This document shows, piece by piece, positions 27,927-38,585 of a stretch of 64,000 nucleotides of DNA. The first letter of the stretch is position 1; each line of letters begins with the position of its first letter. The stretch is taken from positions 186,001-250,000 of the forward strand of contig NZ_CP107551.1 in assembly GCF_025837095.1 (NCBI RefSeq), in the 5' to 3' direction. Source of the DNA: Rhodococcus sp. Z13. Lineage in GTDB: Bacteria > Actinomycetota > Actinomycetes > Mycobacteriales > Mycobacteriaceae. Below the pieces are notes generated by a model. That model was not told the origin of the DNA. It saw nothing but the letters and a program-made list of their open reading frames with translations, and made no database searches. A program made the translations under genes and the position numbers.

Positions 27927-28688
27927 CTAGATCGGCAGCTTGCGGAAGACCGCGCGCGGCAGGTGCCGCAGCACGATCATCACGAAGCGGAAGGCGCCCG
28001 GCGCCCACACGATCTCCTTGCCGCGATCGGAGGCCGCGACCGCGAGCTTCGCGACGTCCTCCTTGTTCACGGTCAGGGGAGCCTCGTCGACGTGCGCGCT
28101 GAACTGCGTGCGCACCTGGCCCGGGCGCACGACGGTCACGCGCGGACCGAACGGGCGCAGCGCCTCACCGAGGCCGAGGTAGAAGCCGTCGAGACCGGCC
28201 TTGGAGGAGCCGTAGACGAAGTTGGCGCGCTTGACGCGCTCACCGGCGACGGACGACATCGCGATGATGCGGCCGAAGCCCTGCGCCTTCATCTTCTCGC
28301 CCACCAGCACACCCACGGAGACGGCGGCCGTGTAGTTGACCTCCACGACCCGCACGGCCTTGCTCTGGTTCTGCCACAACTCCTCGGCGTCGGCGTCCAG
28401 ACCGAAGGCGACGATCGCGATGTCGACGTCGCCGTCCTTCCACGCCCGGTCGATGACGGCCGGGTGGCTCGCGGTGTCGAGCGCGTCGAAGTCGATCAGG
28501 TCGACCTGCGTCGCACCGGCGGCCTTCGCCTGGGCGACGGCGTCCTCACGACGCGGGTCGCCGGGCAGGGCCGCGAGGATCACGCGGGCCGGGGCCTTGC
28601 GCAGGTACTCCTCCACGATGGCCAGGCCGATCTCGGAGGTGCCACCGAGCAGCAGCAGGGTCTGGGGATTGCCGACGGCGTTGATCAT
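27927..28688 (-). CDS. dprE2: Decaprenylphosphoryl-2-keto-arabinose reductase DprE2
   Basis: DprE2 is a short-chain dehydrogenase that reduces decaprenylphosphoryl-2-keto-ribose with NADH to decaprenyl-phosphoryl-arabinose, the only arabinose donor for the wall. The 253-residue protein has the nucleotide-binding motif [12 protein letters not shown], an AMSSVAGE catalytic serine region and the [10 protein letters not shown] tyrosine-lysine pair. The C-terminal FRKLPI agrees with mycobacterial DprE2. The ATG at 28688 shares its A with the TGA of dprE1 (TGATG), a typical translationally coupled pair. Confidence 0.95.
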   Translation of the reverse strand: MINAVGNPQTLLLLGGTSEIGLAIVEEYLRKAPARVILAALPGDPRREDAVAQAKAAGATQVDLIDFDALDTASHPAVIDRAWKDGDVDIAIVAFGLDADAEELWQNQSKAVRVVEVNYTAAVSVGVLVGEKMKAQGFGRIIAMSSVAGERVKRANFVYGSSKAGLDGFYLGLGEALRPFGPRVTVVRPGQVRTQFSAHVDEAPLTVNKEDVAKLAVAASDRGKEIVWAPGAFRFVMIVLRHLPRAVFRKLPI

Positions 28689-30112
28689 CAGTGGAGTTCC
28701 AACCTTCTGGACATATCGGAGGCGAAGACGTTCGTGGGGTCGACGGAGCGGCGCACCTTCAGCCACTCGTCGATCCGCGGGTACATGGCGTGGAAGGTCT
28801 CCGCGTCGGTCCGCGAATCCTTCGCGGTGTAGAGGCGACCACCGAACTCGAGGACCCGCTTGTCGAGTTCGCGCACGAACTCGTTCAGGCCCGCCTTGAT
28901 CGGGAAGTCGACGCAGATGTTCCAGCCCTTCATCGGGAAGCTCAGCGGCGCCTTGTTCCCCTCGCCGAACAGCTTGAACACGTTGAGGAACGAGTAGTGC
29001 CCGGACTTCTGGATGTCATGGATGATGTTCTTGAACTCGCCGACGGCCTCCGGTGGCACCACGAACTGGTACTGCAGGAAGCCCTTCGAACCGTAGGCGC
29101 GGTTCCACTCACCGAACAGGTCGAGCGGGTGGTAGAACTGCGTCAGATTCTGGACCTGGCCCGTGGCGTTCTTCGTCTTCCGGTAGTACAGCTCGCCGAC
29201 GATGCTGAAGTCGAACTTGTTCGCCAGACCGTTCGGGAAGATGTCCGGGAAGGTCAGCAGCGTCGGGGCGTCGAACCGCAGCGGGTTCTTCTGCAGCTTC
29301 TTCGGCAGCTGGTCGAGTTTGGCGAGCGAACCCCGCGAGACGGCGGCCCGGCCGAGCTTCGGCGGCGCCGAGATCGCGTCGAACCACGCGCTCGAGTAGT
29401 CGTAGTTGTCCTCGGAGCCGTCGCTGTGGAGGGCGATGGTCTCGTCGAGGGACGAGGTGCGCACGCTGTCGGCGATGAAGTACGCCGTCTCGGTCGGCGT
29501 CATCTCGATGGTCGCGCGCAGGATGATGCCCGTCAGACCCATGCCGCCGACGGTCGCCCAGAACAGCTTCGAGTTCCGGCCGGTCGGGGTGCACGTGCGG
29601 ATCTGACCGTCGGCCGTGAGCAGGTCGATCGACTTCACGTGGTTGCCGAAGCTGCCCGCGCTGTGATGGTTCTTGCCGTGGATGTCGGAACCGATGGCAC
29701 CGCCGATCGTCACCTGGCGGGTGCCCGGCAGCACCGGAACCCACAGGCCGAACGGCAGGGCGGCGCGCATGAGCTGGTCGAGGTCGACGCCGGCGTCCAC
29801 CACCACACGCCGCGACTCGCGGTCGATGCTGTGGATCCTGTTCAGCGCCGTCATGTCGACGACGAGCCCGCCGGCGTTCTGCGCCGGGTCGCCGTAGGAG
29901 CGCCCGAGACCACGGGCGATGACACCGCGACGCAGATGCGACGGCTTCGAGTCGTTGTCTTCCGCGACCCGTGCGACCGCCTTCGCGATCACTTCGACGT
30001 CGGGAGTGGACAGCACCTCTGCGGTGGTCGGCGCGGTGCGCCCCCAGCCGGTCAGGGTGCGGGTCTGGGTGGGGAGCGGCTCGCTCGCCTGCTCCGTTGC
30101 TGTCGTGGACAT
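28688..30112 (-). CDS. dprE1: Decaprenylphosphoryl-ribose 2'-oxidase DprE1
   Basis: DprE1 is the FAD-dependent oxidase for the first half of the ribose-to-arabinose epimerisation of decaprenyl-phosphoryl-ribose. The 474-residue protein has the FAD-binding segments RGLGRSYGD and [12 protein letters not shown] (with the flavin-linked His region) and the ALO-type C-terminal domain. Cys400 in NICVDFPIK is the residue attacked by benzothiazinone inhibitors in mycobacteria. The ATG at 30112 (MSTTATEQ) is chosen because a TAGCCT -10 element lies 8 nt upstream; a second ATG at 30118 is possible. It is translationally coupled to dprE2 and divergent from the GtrA-family gene. Confidence 0.95.
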   Translation of the reverse strand: MSTTATEQASEPLPTQTRTLTGWGRTAPTTAEVLSTPDVEVIAKAVARVAEDNDSKPSHLRRGVIARGLGRSYGDPAQNAGGLVVDMTALNRIHSIDRESRRVVVDAGVDLDQLMRAALPFGLWVPVLPGTRQVTIGGAIGSDIHGKNHHSAGSFGNHVKSIDLLTADGQIRTCTPTGRNSKLFWATVGGMGLTGIILRATIEMTPTETAYFIADSVRTSSLDETIALHSDGSEDNYDYSSAWFDAISAPPKLGRAAVSRGSLAKLDQLPKKLQKNPLRFDAPTLLTFPDIFPNGLANKFDFSIVGELYYRKTKNATGQVQNLTQFYHPLDLFGEWNRAYGSKGFLQYQFVVPPEAVGEFKNIIHDIQKSGHYSFLNVFKLFGEGNKAPLSFPMKGWNICVDFPIKAGLNEFVRELDKRVLEFGGRLYTAKDSRTDAETFHAMYPRIDEWLKVRRSVDPTNVFASDMSRRLELH

Positions 30113-30120
30113 CGGCATAA

Positions 30121-30126
30121 AGGCTA
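30121..30126 (-). promoter_or_regulatory. -10 element for dprE1 (leaderless type)
   Basis: TAGCCT on the minus strand ends 8 nt before the ATG at 30112. A weak -35 candidate, TTGCCG, lies about 19 bp further upstream. Confidence 0.4.
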
Positions 30127-30172
30127 CCCGTGGGTCCTGGTCACCCGGCAAGATGCCGTTCCTCACGGGCGT

Positions 30173-30178
30173 TACCCT
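30173..30178 (+). promoter_or_regulatory. -10 element for the GtrA-family gene (leaderless type)
   Basis: TACCCT is followed by 7 nt and the GTG at 30186. It lies back to back with the dprE1 promoter, about 50 bp away. Confidence 0.4.
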
Positions 30179-30185
30179 CGTCTGC

Positions 30186-30665
30186 GTGCCGGAATCCCAC
30201 GATCACCTGCCGCCGTTGCCGGAGCACCACGCCCCGCTGGCTCCCGAACTGCCGTTGACCGACTCGACGGCCGACGAGGCACTGGACCTGAAGACGCAGG
30301 TCGTGCGGTTCGTTCTCGCAGGTGGTTTCTCGGCAATCGTCGACTACGGCCTGTACGTCCTGCTCATGGCTCTGGGTGTGACGCGCGACCTCGCGAAGGC
30401 CCTGTCGTTCGTGGCCGGCACCACCACCGCCTACCTCATCAACCGCCGCTGGACCTTCAAGGCCCCGCCGAGTCGTGCCCGTTTCGTCGCGGTCGTGGTG
30501 CTGTACGCAGTGACGTTCGCCGCGCAGGTCGGCATCAACCGCGTCCTCAACGAGTCCCTCGGTGACGACTGGTGGGTGATCCCCTTCGCCTTCGTCGTCG
30601 CCCAGGGCGTCGCGACGGTGATCAACTTCGTGGTGCAGCGGGCGGTCATCTTCCGCATGCGCTGA
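30186..30665 (+). CDS. GtrA-family membrane protein (Rv3789-like)
   Basis: This 159-residue protein has four membrane helices in its last ~125 residues ([36 protein letters not shown]; a third; a fourth ending [12 protein letters not shown]). This is the GtrA/DPMS-like fold. The mycobacterial counterpart Rv3789, next to dprE1, has been proposed to carry decaprenyl-phosphoryl-arabinose across the membrane or to anchor AftA; the role remains debated. The GTG at 30186 is supported by the leaderless -10 spacing. An in-frame ATG at 30153 would add 11 residues of no apparent value. A palindromic repeat begins 3 bp after the stop. Confidence 0.85.
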   Translation: MPESHDHLPPLPEHHAPLAPELPLTDSTADEALDLKTQVVRFVLAGGFSAIVDYGLYVLLMALGVTRDLAKALSFVAGTTTAYLINRRWTFKAPPSRARFVAVVVLYAVTFAAQVGINRVLNESLGDDWWVIPFAFVVAQGVATVINFVVQRAVIFRMR

Positions 30666-30667
30666 TC

Positions 30668-30710
30668 TTCGGTGTTCTCGACTGCGTATGGCGAAGTCGG
30701 GAACACCGAA
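30668..30710. repeat. Palindromic repeat, copy 1
   Basis: Arms of 16 bp (30668-30683 and 30695-30710, one G-T pair) flank an 11-nt loop. It shares the core GGTGTTCTCGACTGC with copies at 31418 and 38437. It starts 3 bp after the GtrA-family stop, so it may also act as a terminator. Confidence 0.85.
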
Positions 30711-30758
30711 TCGTGTATCCGGGGGAACCGGACGACGGCGAGATGCGTCGAACCTGAC

Positions 30759-31412
30759 ATGTCACGCCGACGAGTTCACTCGCTCATGTCCGGGCAGGAC
30801 GGCATCGTCACCCGCCGACAGGCACTCGACTGCGGGCTCGGGGTCGCCGCCATCGACCACTACGTGCACTCCGGGGAATGGCGCTCCCTCGCGCCGGGTG
30901 TCTACCTGCGCGCCGACCGGGAACGCACGCCCGCGGTGCGGCTGCGTGGCCGTCTACGCAGCCGGGGAAGGGGCGACGGCGTGGGGTCCGAGCGCCGCGT
31001 GGTGGCACGGACTCCTCGACCGCGCGCCGAACGAGCTGTTCGTGACGGTGCCGCACCGTCGGGTGGTCAAGGCGGCCGACGGCGTCCGGATGCGACGACG
31101 CGACCTGCCGCCGGAGGACGTGACGTCGGTGCGAGGGTTGTGCGTCACCGGTCTGCCGCTGTCCGTGCTGGAGGCCGCCGTCGAACTGGAGAACGGGTCG
31201 GTGTTCCTGGACCGCGCCCTGCAGCGGCACACCATCGAGGTGGACGGTGGGCCTGGCACCGCGACCCGGCTCGGCACCGCCACGATCTCGAACGGCAGAA
31301 CGTGCTCGTCAACGCGGGCCGGCACGTCCTGCGCTTCACCTGGCACGCCCTCGCCAACGACCCCGAGGGCGTTGTCCGGCAGATCCGGCAGATCCGGCAA
31401 GCCTTGGCCTGA
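30759..31412 (+). pseudogene. Decayed AbiEi-antitoxin-domain / DUF559 endonuclease-like gene
   Basis: The ATG at 30759 opens a winged-helix AbiEi-type N-terminus (QDGIVTRRQALDCGL, then SGEWRSLAPGVYLRAD). Near 30936-30952 the coding frame shifts by one base and continues as VYAAGEGATAWGPSAAWWHG up to FLDRALQRH at about 31220. Near 31236-31252 it returns to the first frame as WAWHRDPARHRHDLERQNVL and LRFTWHALANDPEGV, typical of the end of a Vsr-like DUF559 domain. From memory, intact relatives have roughly 60-70 more residues between LQRH and the EVDG segment, so an internal deletion is inferred besides the two frameshifts. Intact members are common in mycolate actinobacteria and may be toxin-antitoxin or nuclease-like. 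Palindromic repeats flank it on both sides. Confidence 0.75.
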
Positions 31413-31417
31413 CCGAA

Positions 31418-31462
31418 ATCTGGTGTTCTCGACTGCCTGTGGGGAAGTCGAGAACACCAGAT
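31418..31462. repeat. Palindromic repeat, copy 2
   Basis: A perfect 17-bp inverted repeat (31418-31434 with 31446-31462) has an 11-nt loop, the same loop length as copy 1. It lies 5 bp after the pseudogene stop and 3 bp after the rmlC stop on the other strand, so it can terminate both. Confidence 0.9.
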
Positions 31463-31465
31463 CCG

Positions 31466-32047
31466 TCAGAAGTCGGGGAGACGACCCGCTTCCCGGGCTT
31501 CCGCGAGGGTCGGGGCCGCCCGATCCTTGGCGGACAGCTCGTAGGTCAGCGGCTGCCCCGACGTGCCGGTGGTGGGCCAGTCGATGCCGATCGCCGGATC
31601 GAGGGGGTGGACCTCGTGCTCGCGCTCGGGGTCGTAGCCGGTCGAGCACAGGTAGACGACGGTCGAGTTGTCCTCGAGCGCAAGGAAACCGTGACCGAGG
31701 CCCTCGGTCAGGAAGATCGCACGACGATCCTTCGTGTCCAGCAGCACCGAATCCCACCGACCGAAGGTGGGGGAGCCGACACGCAGGTCGACGACGACGT
31801 CGAGCACCGCCCCCGACACGCACGTGACGTACTTCGCCTGTCCCGGAGGCACATCCGCGTAATGGATGCCGCGCAGCACCCCGGCGGCGGAGACCGAGCA
31901 GTTCGCCTGCGCCAACTCGAGGGGCCGGCCGGTCGCGTCGGTGAAGGTGTCCTGCTTGAACCATTCGAGGAAGACCCCGCGGTCGTCGCCGAACTGCTTC
32001 GGGGTGATCTCGAACGCCCCGGCGATCGCCAGCTCGCGGTACTGCAT
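31466..32047 (-). CDS. rmlC: dTDP-4-dehydrorhamnose 3,5-epimerase RmlC
   Basis: RmlC epimerises dTDP-4-keto-6-deoxyglucose at C3 and C5, the third step towards dTDP-rhamnose, the donor for the rhamnose of the arabinogalactan linker. The 193-residue protein is a cupin. It has QANCSVSAAGVLRGIHYA with the catalytic His, VVVDLRVGSPTFGRW, and LGHGFLALEDNSTVVYLCS. It starts immediately after the rmlA stop (TAG then ATG, no gap), so the two are one transcription unit. Confidence 0.95.
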   Translation of the reverse strand: MQYRELAIAGAFEITPKQFGDDRGVFLEWFKQDTFTDATGRPLELAQANCSVSAAGVLRGIHYADVPPGQAKYVTCVSGAVLDVVVDLRVGSPTFGRWDSVLLDTKDRRAIFLTEGLGHGFLALEDNSTVVYLCSTGYDPEREHEVHPLDPAIGIDWPTTGTSGQPLTYELSAKDRAAPTLAEAREAGRLPDF

Positions 32048-33987
<1,940 letters not shown>

Positions 33988-34108
33988 GCTGCACAAACGA
34001 CCTACAGGTCCCGAACGGTGCAAAACGCCGCATGTCGGGGGAAGAAGGGCGTCCGCTGCTACTGTCGCATCGAAAAGAGCGGATCGACCATTAGCGGGGA
34101 GTAGCCCG

Positions 34109-36013
34109 ATGGAGCAGGCAGCTGCCGGCGACACGACAACGATCGGACACGACGCGGACGCGCTGGACCAGGTCCTCACCGAACCGGTACGCCGCGACCG
34201 GCTGATCGTGCAGCGCGGGCTGTTCTCGTCGCTGTCGCCGCGTGTGCCCGAGAAGATGTACGTGCACACGAAGGGCAACGCCGCCGCCGACCGCTACGGC
34301 CTGCAGCTCGCCGACGGCGCCACCGCGCACACCAACACCTACTTCGGTCGTTTCCCTGCGACGTTCTGGCAGCGCTGGACCGACGTGAAGACGGTGAACC
34401 TGCAGCTCACCTACGCCGGCTCGGGCACCGCGAAGTTCACCGTGTGGGCCTCCGACGCGCGCGGCCGCGAGCGGATCGTGAAGGTCGAGACGGTTTCCGG
34501 TTCCGGCGACCTCGACCTGGAACTCCCCATCGAGCGGTTCGTCGACGGCGGTGCGATGTGGTTCTCCGCCGAGGCCAGCCACGGTTCGCTGCTGCTGTCC
34601 GACGTCCGCTGGACGGTCGCGGCGCCCGAGCACCTGCGTCCCGCCGCCGTGGTGATCTGCACGTTCAACCGCGCCGACGACTGCACCGTCACCGTCGGCA
34701 CCCTCGCCTCCGACGACGGTGCGATGGCCGACATCGAAGCGGTGTGCATCGTCGACCAGGGCACCGACCAGGTGCGGTCGCGCTCGGCGTTCGGTGAGGT
34801 CGCGGAGAAGCTCGGCGACAAGCTCATCTACCTGACGCAGCCGAATCTCGGTGGTGCGGGTGGCTTCTCGCGTGGTATGTACGAGATCACCGGGTCCGCC
34901 GACGCCGAGCACGCCAACGTCATCGTCATGGACGACGACATCCTGTGCGAACCCGAATCGGTGTTGCGCCTCAACGCCTTCGCGAACATGACGGTGCAGC
35001 CGACGATCGTCGGCGCCCAGATGCTGTCGCTGAGCAACCCGCAGGTCCTGCACGTCTCCGCCGAGCGCGAGGTGCTCGACGAGATCACCGCCGGCGAACT
35101 GACCCCCGGCGCGAAGATGGGCATCGACCTCGTCAAGAAGAAGCAGGACATGCGGTTCGACGCCGGCTGGAACGGCTGGTGGACGTGCCTGCTGCCCGCC
35201 GAGGTCATCGCCGACTGCGGCCTGCCGATCCCGTTGTTCTTCCAGTGGGACGACATCGAATACGGCATCCGCGCCCGCTTCGCCGGTCACCCCACCGTCA
35301 CCCTCCCGAACGCCGGTGTGTGGCACGCCGACTTCTATCTCAAGGACTACGACGACTGGGCGCGGTACTTCAGCATCCGCAACGGCCTGATCGTCTCGTC
35401 GATCTACGGACGCTTCGACGGCAACGACATCTCGAAGTACATGTTCCGCAAGATCAGCGAGCTCATCGTCTCGATGCAGTACGGCCTCGCCGCGACCTTC
35501 ATCAAGGCCGTGGAGGACTTCCTCACCGGACCCGACTTCCTGCACGACGGCGGCCAGTCGGTGCTGAAGGAACTGCGCGAACTGCGCGACCGCTACCCCG
35601 AGACGAAGCCGCTGCCCGCGGCGCAGGTGGGCAAGGAGTCCGACCCGCACACGCAGATGTCGGTCTGGCAGTTCGAGCCCGACAAGAAGCGCGAGGGCCT
35701 GGTGCTGCTCAAGCGCGCCGTGCAGCAGTTCGCCGGGAAGGTCGATCGCCGGTCGGTCACCGTGCCCGCGCACTTCGCCGACTGGTGGCACGTGTCCCTG
35801 TTCGACAAGGCCGTGGTCACCGATGCGTCGCAGAACGCGGTGCGGGTGCGTCGCCGTGACAAGGACACCGCTCTCGAGCTCGCGAAGCAGGCGGCGAAGG
35901 TGTGCTGGCAGCTCCGCAAGGAGGCACCGCGTATGAAGACGGTGTGGCAGGAGGCCCTGCCGAAGCTCACCAGCCGTGAGAACTGGGCGCGGTTGTACGG
36001 CATCGACGACTGA
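34109..36013 (+). CDS. glfT2: Galactofuranosyltransferase GlfT2
   Basis: GlfT2 is the bifunctional beta-1,5/beta-1,6 galactofuranosyltransferase that polymerises the galactan chain at the inner membrane face. The 634-residue protein has an N-terminal beta-sandwich (about residues 1-165) and a GT2/GT-A domain starting at VVICTFNRADDC. The metal-binding triad is in VMDDDILCEP (residues ~275-277), the catalytic acid region is FFQWDDIEYG, and the WHADFYLKDYDDW histidine follows. The C-terminal helical domain ends near LTSRENWARLYG. GGGGAG about 8 nt before the ATG supports the start. Length is near the mycobacterial 637, with a longer N-terminus and shorter C-terminus. It is followed after 2 bp by a membrane glycosyltransferase. 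Confidence 0.95.
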   Translation: MEQAAAGDTTTIGHDADALDQVLTEPVRRDRLIVQRGLFSSLSPRVPEKMYVHTKGNAAADRYGLQLADGATAHTNTYFGRFPATFWQRWTDVKTVNLQLTYAGSGTAKFTVWASDARGRERIVKVETVSGSGDLDLELPIERFVDGGAMWFSAEASHGSLLLSDVRWTVAAPEHLRPAAVVICTFNRADDCTVTVGTLASDDGAMADIEAVCIVDQGTDQVRSRSAFGEVAEKLGDKLIYLTQPNLGGAGGFSRGMYEITGSADAEHANVIVMDDDILCEPESVLRLNAFANMTVQPTIVGAQMLSLSNPQVLHVSAEREVLDEITAGELTPGAKMGIDLVKKKQDMRFDAGWNGWWTCLLPAEVIADCGLPIPLFFQWDDIEYGIRARFAGHPTVTLPNAGVWHADFYLKDYDDWARYFSIRNGLIVSSIYGRFDGNDISKYMFRKISELIVSMQYGLAATFIKAVEDFLTGPDFLHDGGQSVLKELRELRDRYPETKPLPAAQVGKESDPHTQMSVWQFEPDKKREGLVLLKRAVQQFAGKVDRRSVTVPAHFADWWHVSLFDKAVVTDASQNAVRVRRRDKDTALELAKQAAKVCWQLRKEAPRMKTVWQEALPKLTSRENWARLYGIDD

Positions 36014-36015
36014 TC

Positions 36016-37518
36016 GTGAGGACGTGGGCGCTCCCCCTCCTGATCGGGGGAGTGGCGGTGCTCGTCGGGGCCGCGTTCTCGTGGGTGCCGTCGTTCTGGT
36101 GGGACGAGGCCGCGACGATCTCCGCGGCCAACCGTCCGCTCTCGGGCTGGGCCGCGTTGCACGCCGACTACGACGCGGTCCACGCCCTGCACAATCTGAT
36201 CCTGCACGGCTGGTTCTCGCTGGTGGGGATCAGCGAGTTCACCGCCCGCATCCCCGGCGCGATCGCCCTGGGGGCCGGTACGGCGGCGGTGACGGCCACC
36301 GGGCAGAGGCTCGCCGGGCGTGGTGCGGGAGTCGCCGCGGGCCTGCTGTTCGTCGTGCTGCCGCGGGTGACCTGGGCGGCCACCGAGGCCCGCTCCTACG
36401 CCTTCACCATCGCGTGTGCGGCCCTGCTGACGCTGTGCCTGGTGCTGGCGCTGACCCGCCGACCGGTCTGGTGGGTGCCCTACACCCTGCTGGTCGTCGT
36501 CTCGACGCTGATGTTCGTGTATTCCGCGACCCTCCTCGCCGCGCACGCGCTCACGGTGCTCGTGGTGGGGCGGCGACGCGACCGGTGGCGGTTCGTCGCC
36601 GCGGCCGTCGTGGGGTTCGCGGCGACGACGCCGTTCCTGCTGCTGACCTACTCGCAGGTGCGGCAGGTGTCATGGATCCCGCCGCTCGACGCCACGGTGG
36701 TGTACACGGTCCTCGTCGACCAGTGGTTCCCCGGAGCGCCGTGGACGGCGCTGCTGAGCTACGTCCTGGTGGTCGCTGCGGCCGTCGTCGCCGCGCGCCG
36801 CGGGGTCACGCCGGGGGAGCGGCTCCTGCTGTGGCTGGCAGTGCCGGGCTGCACCGTGCCGGTCGCGGTGATCCTCGCCCGGTCGCTCGGCTCCGACAAC
36901 ATGTACCTCGACCGGTACGTCTCGTTCACCGTGCCGTCGGTGGTGCTGCTGGTGGGCTGGGCGGTCACCCGCCTCACCACACGGTGGTGGTCGACGGCGA
37001 TCCTGCTCGTCTGCCTCGCCGCGACCGCCCTGCCCGCCTACTTCGCGCAGCGGCAGCCGTTCGCCAAGGCCGGTGGCATGGACTACAGCGCGACCGCCGA
37101 CCGTCTCATCGACATCGCCGAGCCGGGCGACTGCTTGGCCTTCGAACCGGCGGCGTCGTGGAACCCGACGTCACCGCGGTCGCTGGCCGACGCCCGCCCC
37201 GACCTCGCCGAACACCTCGACGACGTGGGTCTGCAGCGCAGCGCCGCCGACCGCGACGACCTGTGGTCGCTGGACCTGCCCCCGCACGAACTGGCCGCAG
37301 CGGCGGCCGGGCGCTGCGAGGTGCTGTGGGTGGTCGCCGACCGGGACCGCACCGTGGAGACGCGGGTACGCAACTCCACGAACGAATGGACGCGGTTCGA
37401 GCCCTACCGGTTCACCGACACCGAGACCTACCGGCAGCTCGAAGCGGCCGGCTTCACGATCGTCGACCGGGAGCCGGTCCACCTCCTCCAGCTGATCCGG
37501 ATGGTTCAGACCCAGTAG
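36016..37518 (+). CDS. GT39-type membrane glycosyltransferase
   Basis: This 500-residue GT-C membrane protein has about nine helices in residues 5-345 and a soluble C-terminal domain of ~150 residues. The first loop has the acidic pair in PSFWWDEAATI, as in ArnT/PMT enzymes that use polyprenyl-phosphate sugars outside the membrane, plus EARSYAF and SDNMYLDRYVSF. Sugar and acceptor are unknown. It starts (GTG) 2 bp after glfT2 and ends overlapping wzm by 13 bp on the other strand, so a role in decorating galactan, arabinan or a lipoglycan is a reasonable guess from context only. Confidence 0.75.
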   Translation: MRTWALPLLIGGVAVLVGAAFSWVPSFWWDEAATISAANRPLSGWAALHADYDAVHALHNLILHGWFSLVGISEFTARIPGAIALGAGTAAVTATGQRLAGRGAGVAAGLLFVVLPRVTWAATEARSYAFTIACAALLTLCLVLALTRRPVWWVPYTLLVVVSTLMFVYSATLLAAHALTVLVVGRRRDRWRFVAAAVVGFAATTPFLLLTYSQVRQVSWIPPLDATVVYTVLVDQWFPGAPWTALLSYVLVVAAAVVAARRGVTPGERLLLWLAVPGCTVPVAVILARSLGSDNMYLDRYVSFTVPSVVLLVGWAVTRLTTRWWSTAILLVCLAATALPAYFAQRQPFAKAGGMDYSATADRLIDIAEPGDCLAFEPAASWNPTSPRSLADARPDLAEHLDDVGLQRSAADRDDLWSLDLPPHELAAAAAGRCEVLWVVADRDRTVETRVRNSTNEWTRFEPYRFTDTETYRQLEAAGFTIVDREPVHLLQLIRMVQTQ

Positions 37519-38354
37519 GCGACGCGCGCGCGGTAGTTGCGCATCGCGAGCAGGGCCACACCCCACCCGAGCACCGTGATGATCAGGACGATCACCCAGT
37601 GGTAGAGCTGCTGGTCACCGCCGAGCAGCGGGGTGCGCACGATGTCGAGGAAGTGGTACAGCGGGTTGAGCTCGGCGATCTTCGCGCGGCCCTCGTTGCC
37701 GGTGCCGACGAGCGTCTGCTCCGTCCAGATGATCGGGGTCATGAAGAACAGCAGCTGCACGATGCTGCCGAGCAGCGGCGCGATGTCGCGGTAGCGGGTG
37801 GCGAGGATGCCGAACACCAGCGACACCCACACCGCGTTGATCGCGATCAGCGCCAGCGCGGGGATGGCCAGCAGGGCCGTCCAGTACAGCTGACGTGGGA
37901 AGACGATGAAGATACCGATGTAGATGACGATGTTGTGGGCGAACAGGATCATCTGCCGCCACACCAGCCGATAGACGTGCACGCTCAACGGCGTCGGCAG
38001 CTGTTTGATCAGCCCCTCGTTGGACATGAACACGTCCGCACCCTCGAGGATCGACCCCTGGATCAGGTTCCAGATGATGAAGCCGAGGGCGACGTAGGGG
38101 AGGAACTCACCCACGTCGAGGTTGAACAGCGTGCCGTACAGCAGACCCATCGCGATGGCGGAGACGCCGGTCGCGATGGTGATCCAGAACGGGCCGAGCA
38201 CCGAGCGCCGGTACCGCTGCTTGATGTCCTGCCACCCGAGCAGCAGCCACAGCTCGCGATGGTTGAAGCCTTCGCGCAGATCCTGGAACGCGCGCCGGAA
38301 CGAGCGTGAGGACGACTCGATGGGTTCGTCATCGACAGTGAGGGCATCAGACAC
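37506..38354 (-). CDS. wzm: ABC-2 type polysaccharide export permease Wzm
   Basis: This is the 282-residue membrane half of an ABC exporter, with six helices in residues ~55-275 after a cytoplasmic N-terminus (FRRAFQDLREGFNHRELWLLL). The segment DIKQRYRRSVLGPFWIT is the ABC-2 signature of O-antigen-type permeases. With Wzt (47363-48205), whose gene lies 9 kb away, it should move the lipid-linked galactan across the membrane, as proposed for Rv3783/Rv3781. The GTG at 38354 is chosen because a TAGGCT -10 element lies 8 nt upstream and family members start close to this point. Confidence 0.92.
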   Translation of the reverse strand: MSDALTVDDEPIESSSRSFRRAFQDLREGFNHRELWLLLGWQDIKQRYRRSVLGPFWITIATGVSAIAMGLLYGTLFNLDVGEFLPYVALGFIIWNLIQGSILEGADVFMSNEGLIKQLPTPLSVHVYRLVWRQMILFAHNIVIYIGIFIVFPRQLYWTALLAIPALALIAINAVWVSLVFGILATRYRDIAPLLGSIVQLLFFMTPIIWTEQTLVGTGNEGRAKIAELNPLYHFLDIVRTPLLGGDQQLYHWVIVLIITVLGWGVALLAMRNYRARVAYWV

Positions 38355-38362
38355 GGAATCCG

Positions 38363-38368
38363 AGCCTA
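38363..38368 (-). promoter_or_regulatory. -10 element for wzm (leaderless type)
   Basis: TAGGCT on the minus strand is followed by 8 nt and the GTG at 38354. Confidence 0.4.
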
Positions 38369-38436
38369 CCCGCGCCGCAAAACCACCTTCCCCGGGCGCG
38401 GGGTGACCGGGAACACGAGCGGTTTCGCGTCGAACC

Positions 38437-38485
38437 ATCTTCGGTGTTCCCGACCGCGTCGACCGCAGTCGGGAACACCGAAGAT
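38437..38485. repeat. Palindromic repeat, copy 3
   Basis: A perfect 18-bp inverted repeat (38437-38454 with 38468-38485) has a 13-nt loop and the same GGTGTTC...GAACACC core as copies 1 and 2. Unlike them it lies between two divergent genes (wzm and the sensor kinase), where a terminator is not expected. Confidence 0.9.
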
Positions 38486-38585
38486 TTCGTCTCGCTACTC
38501 CGTCCACGCCGGCCGCTTCGCGCATATTCTCAGGACAGAGTGCCGCGAGGTATCGCTCAGGGACCGTGGCAAGGGGTGACGGGGC

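Noticed and set aside
31413-31827. Extension of the middle frame of the AbiEi-like region downstream past 31412
   Set aside because: After about 31250 the frame is composition-driven and runs antisense into rmlC. The family-like coding signal is in the other frame and ends at 31412.
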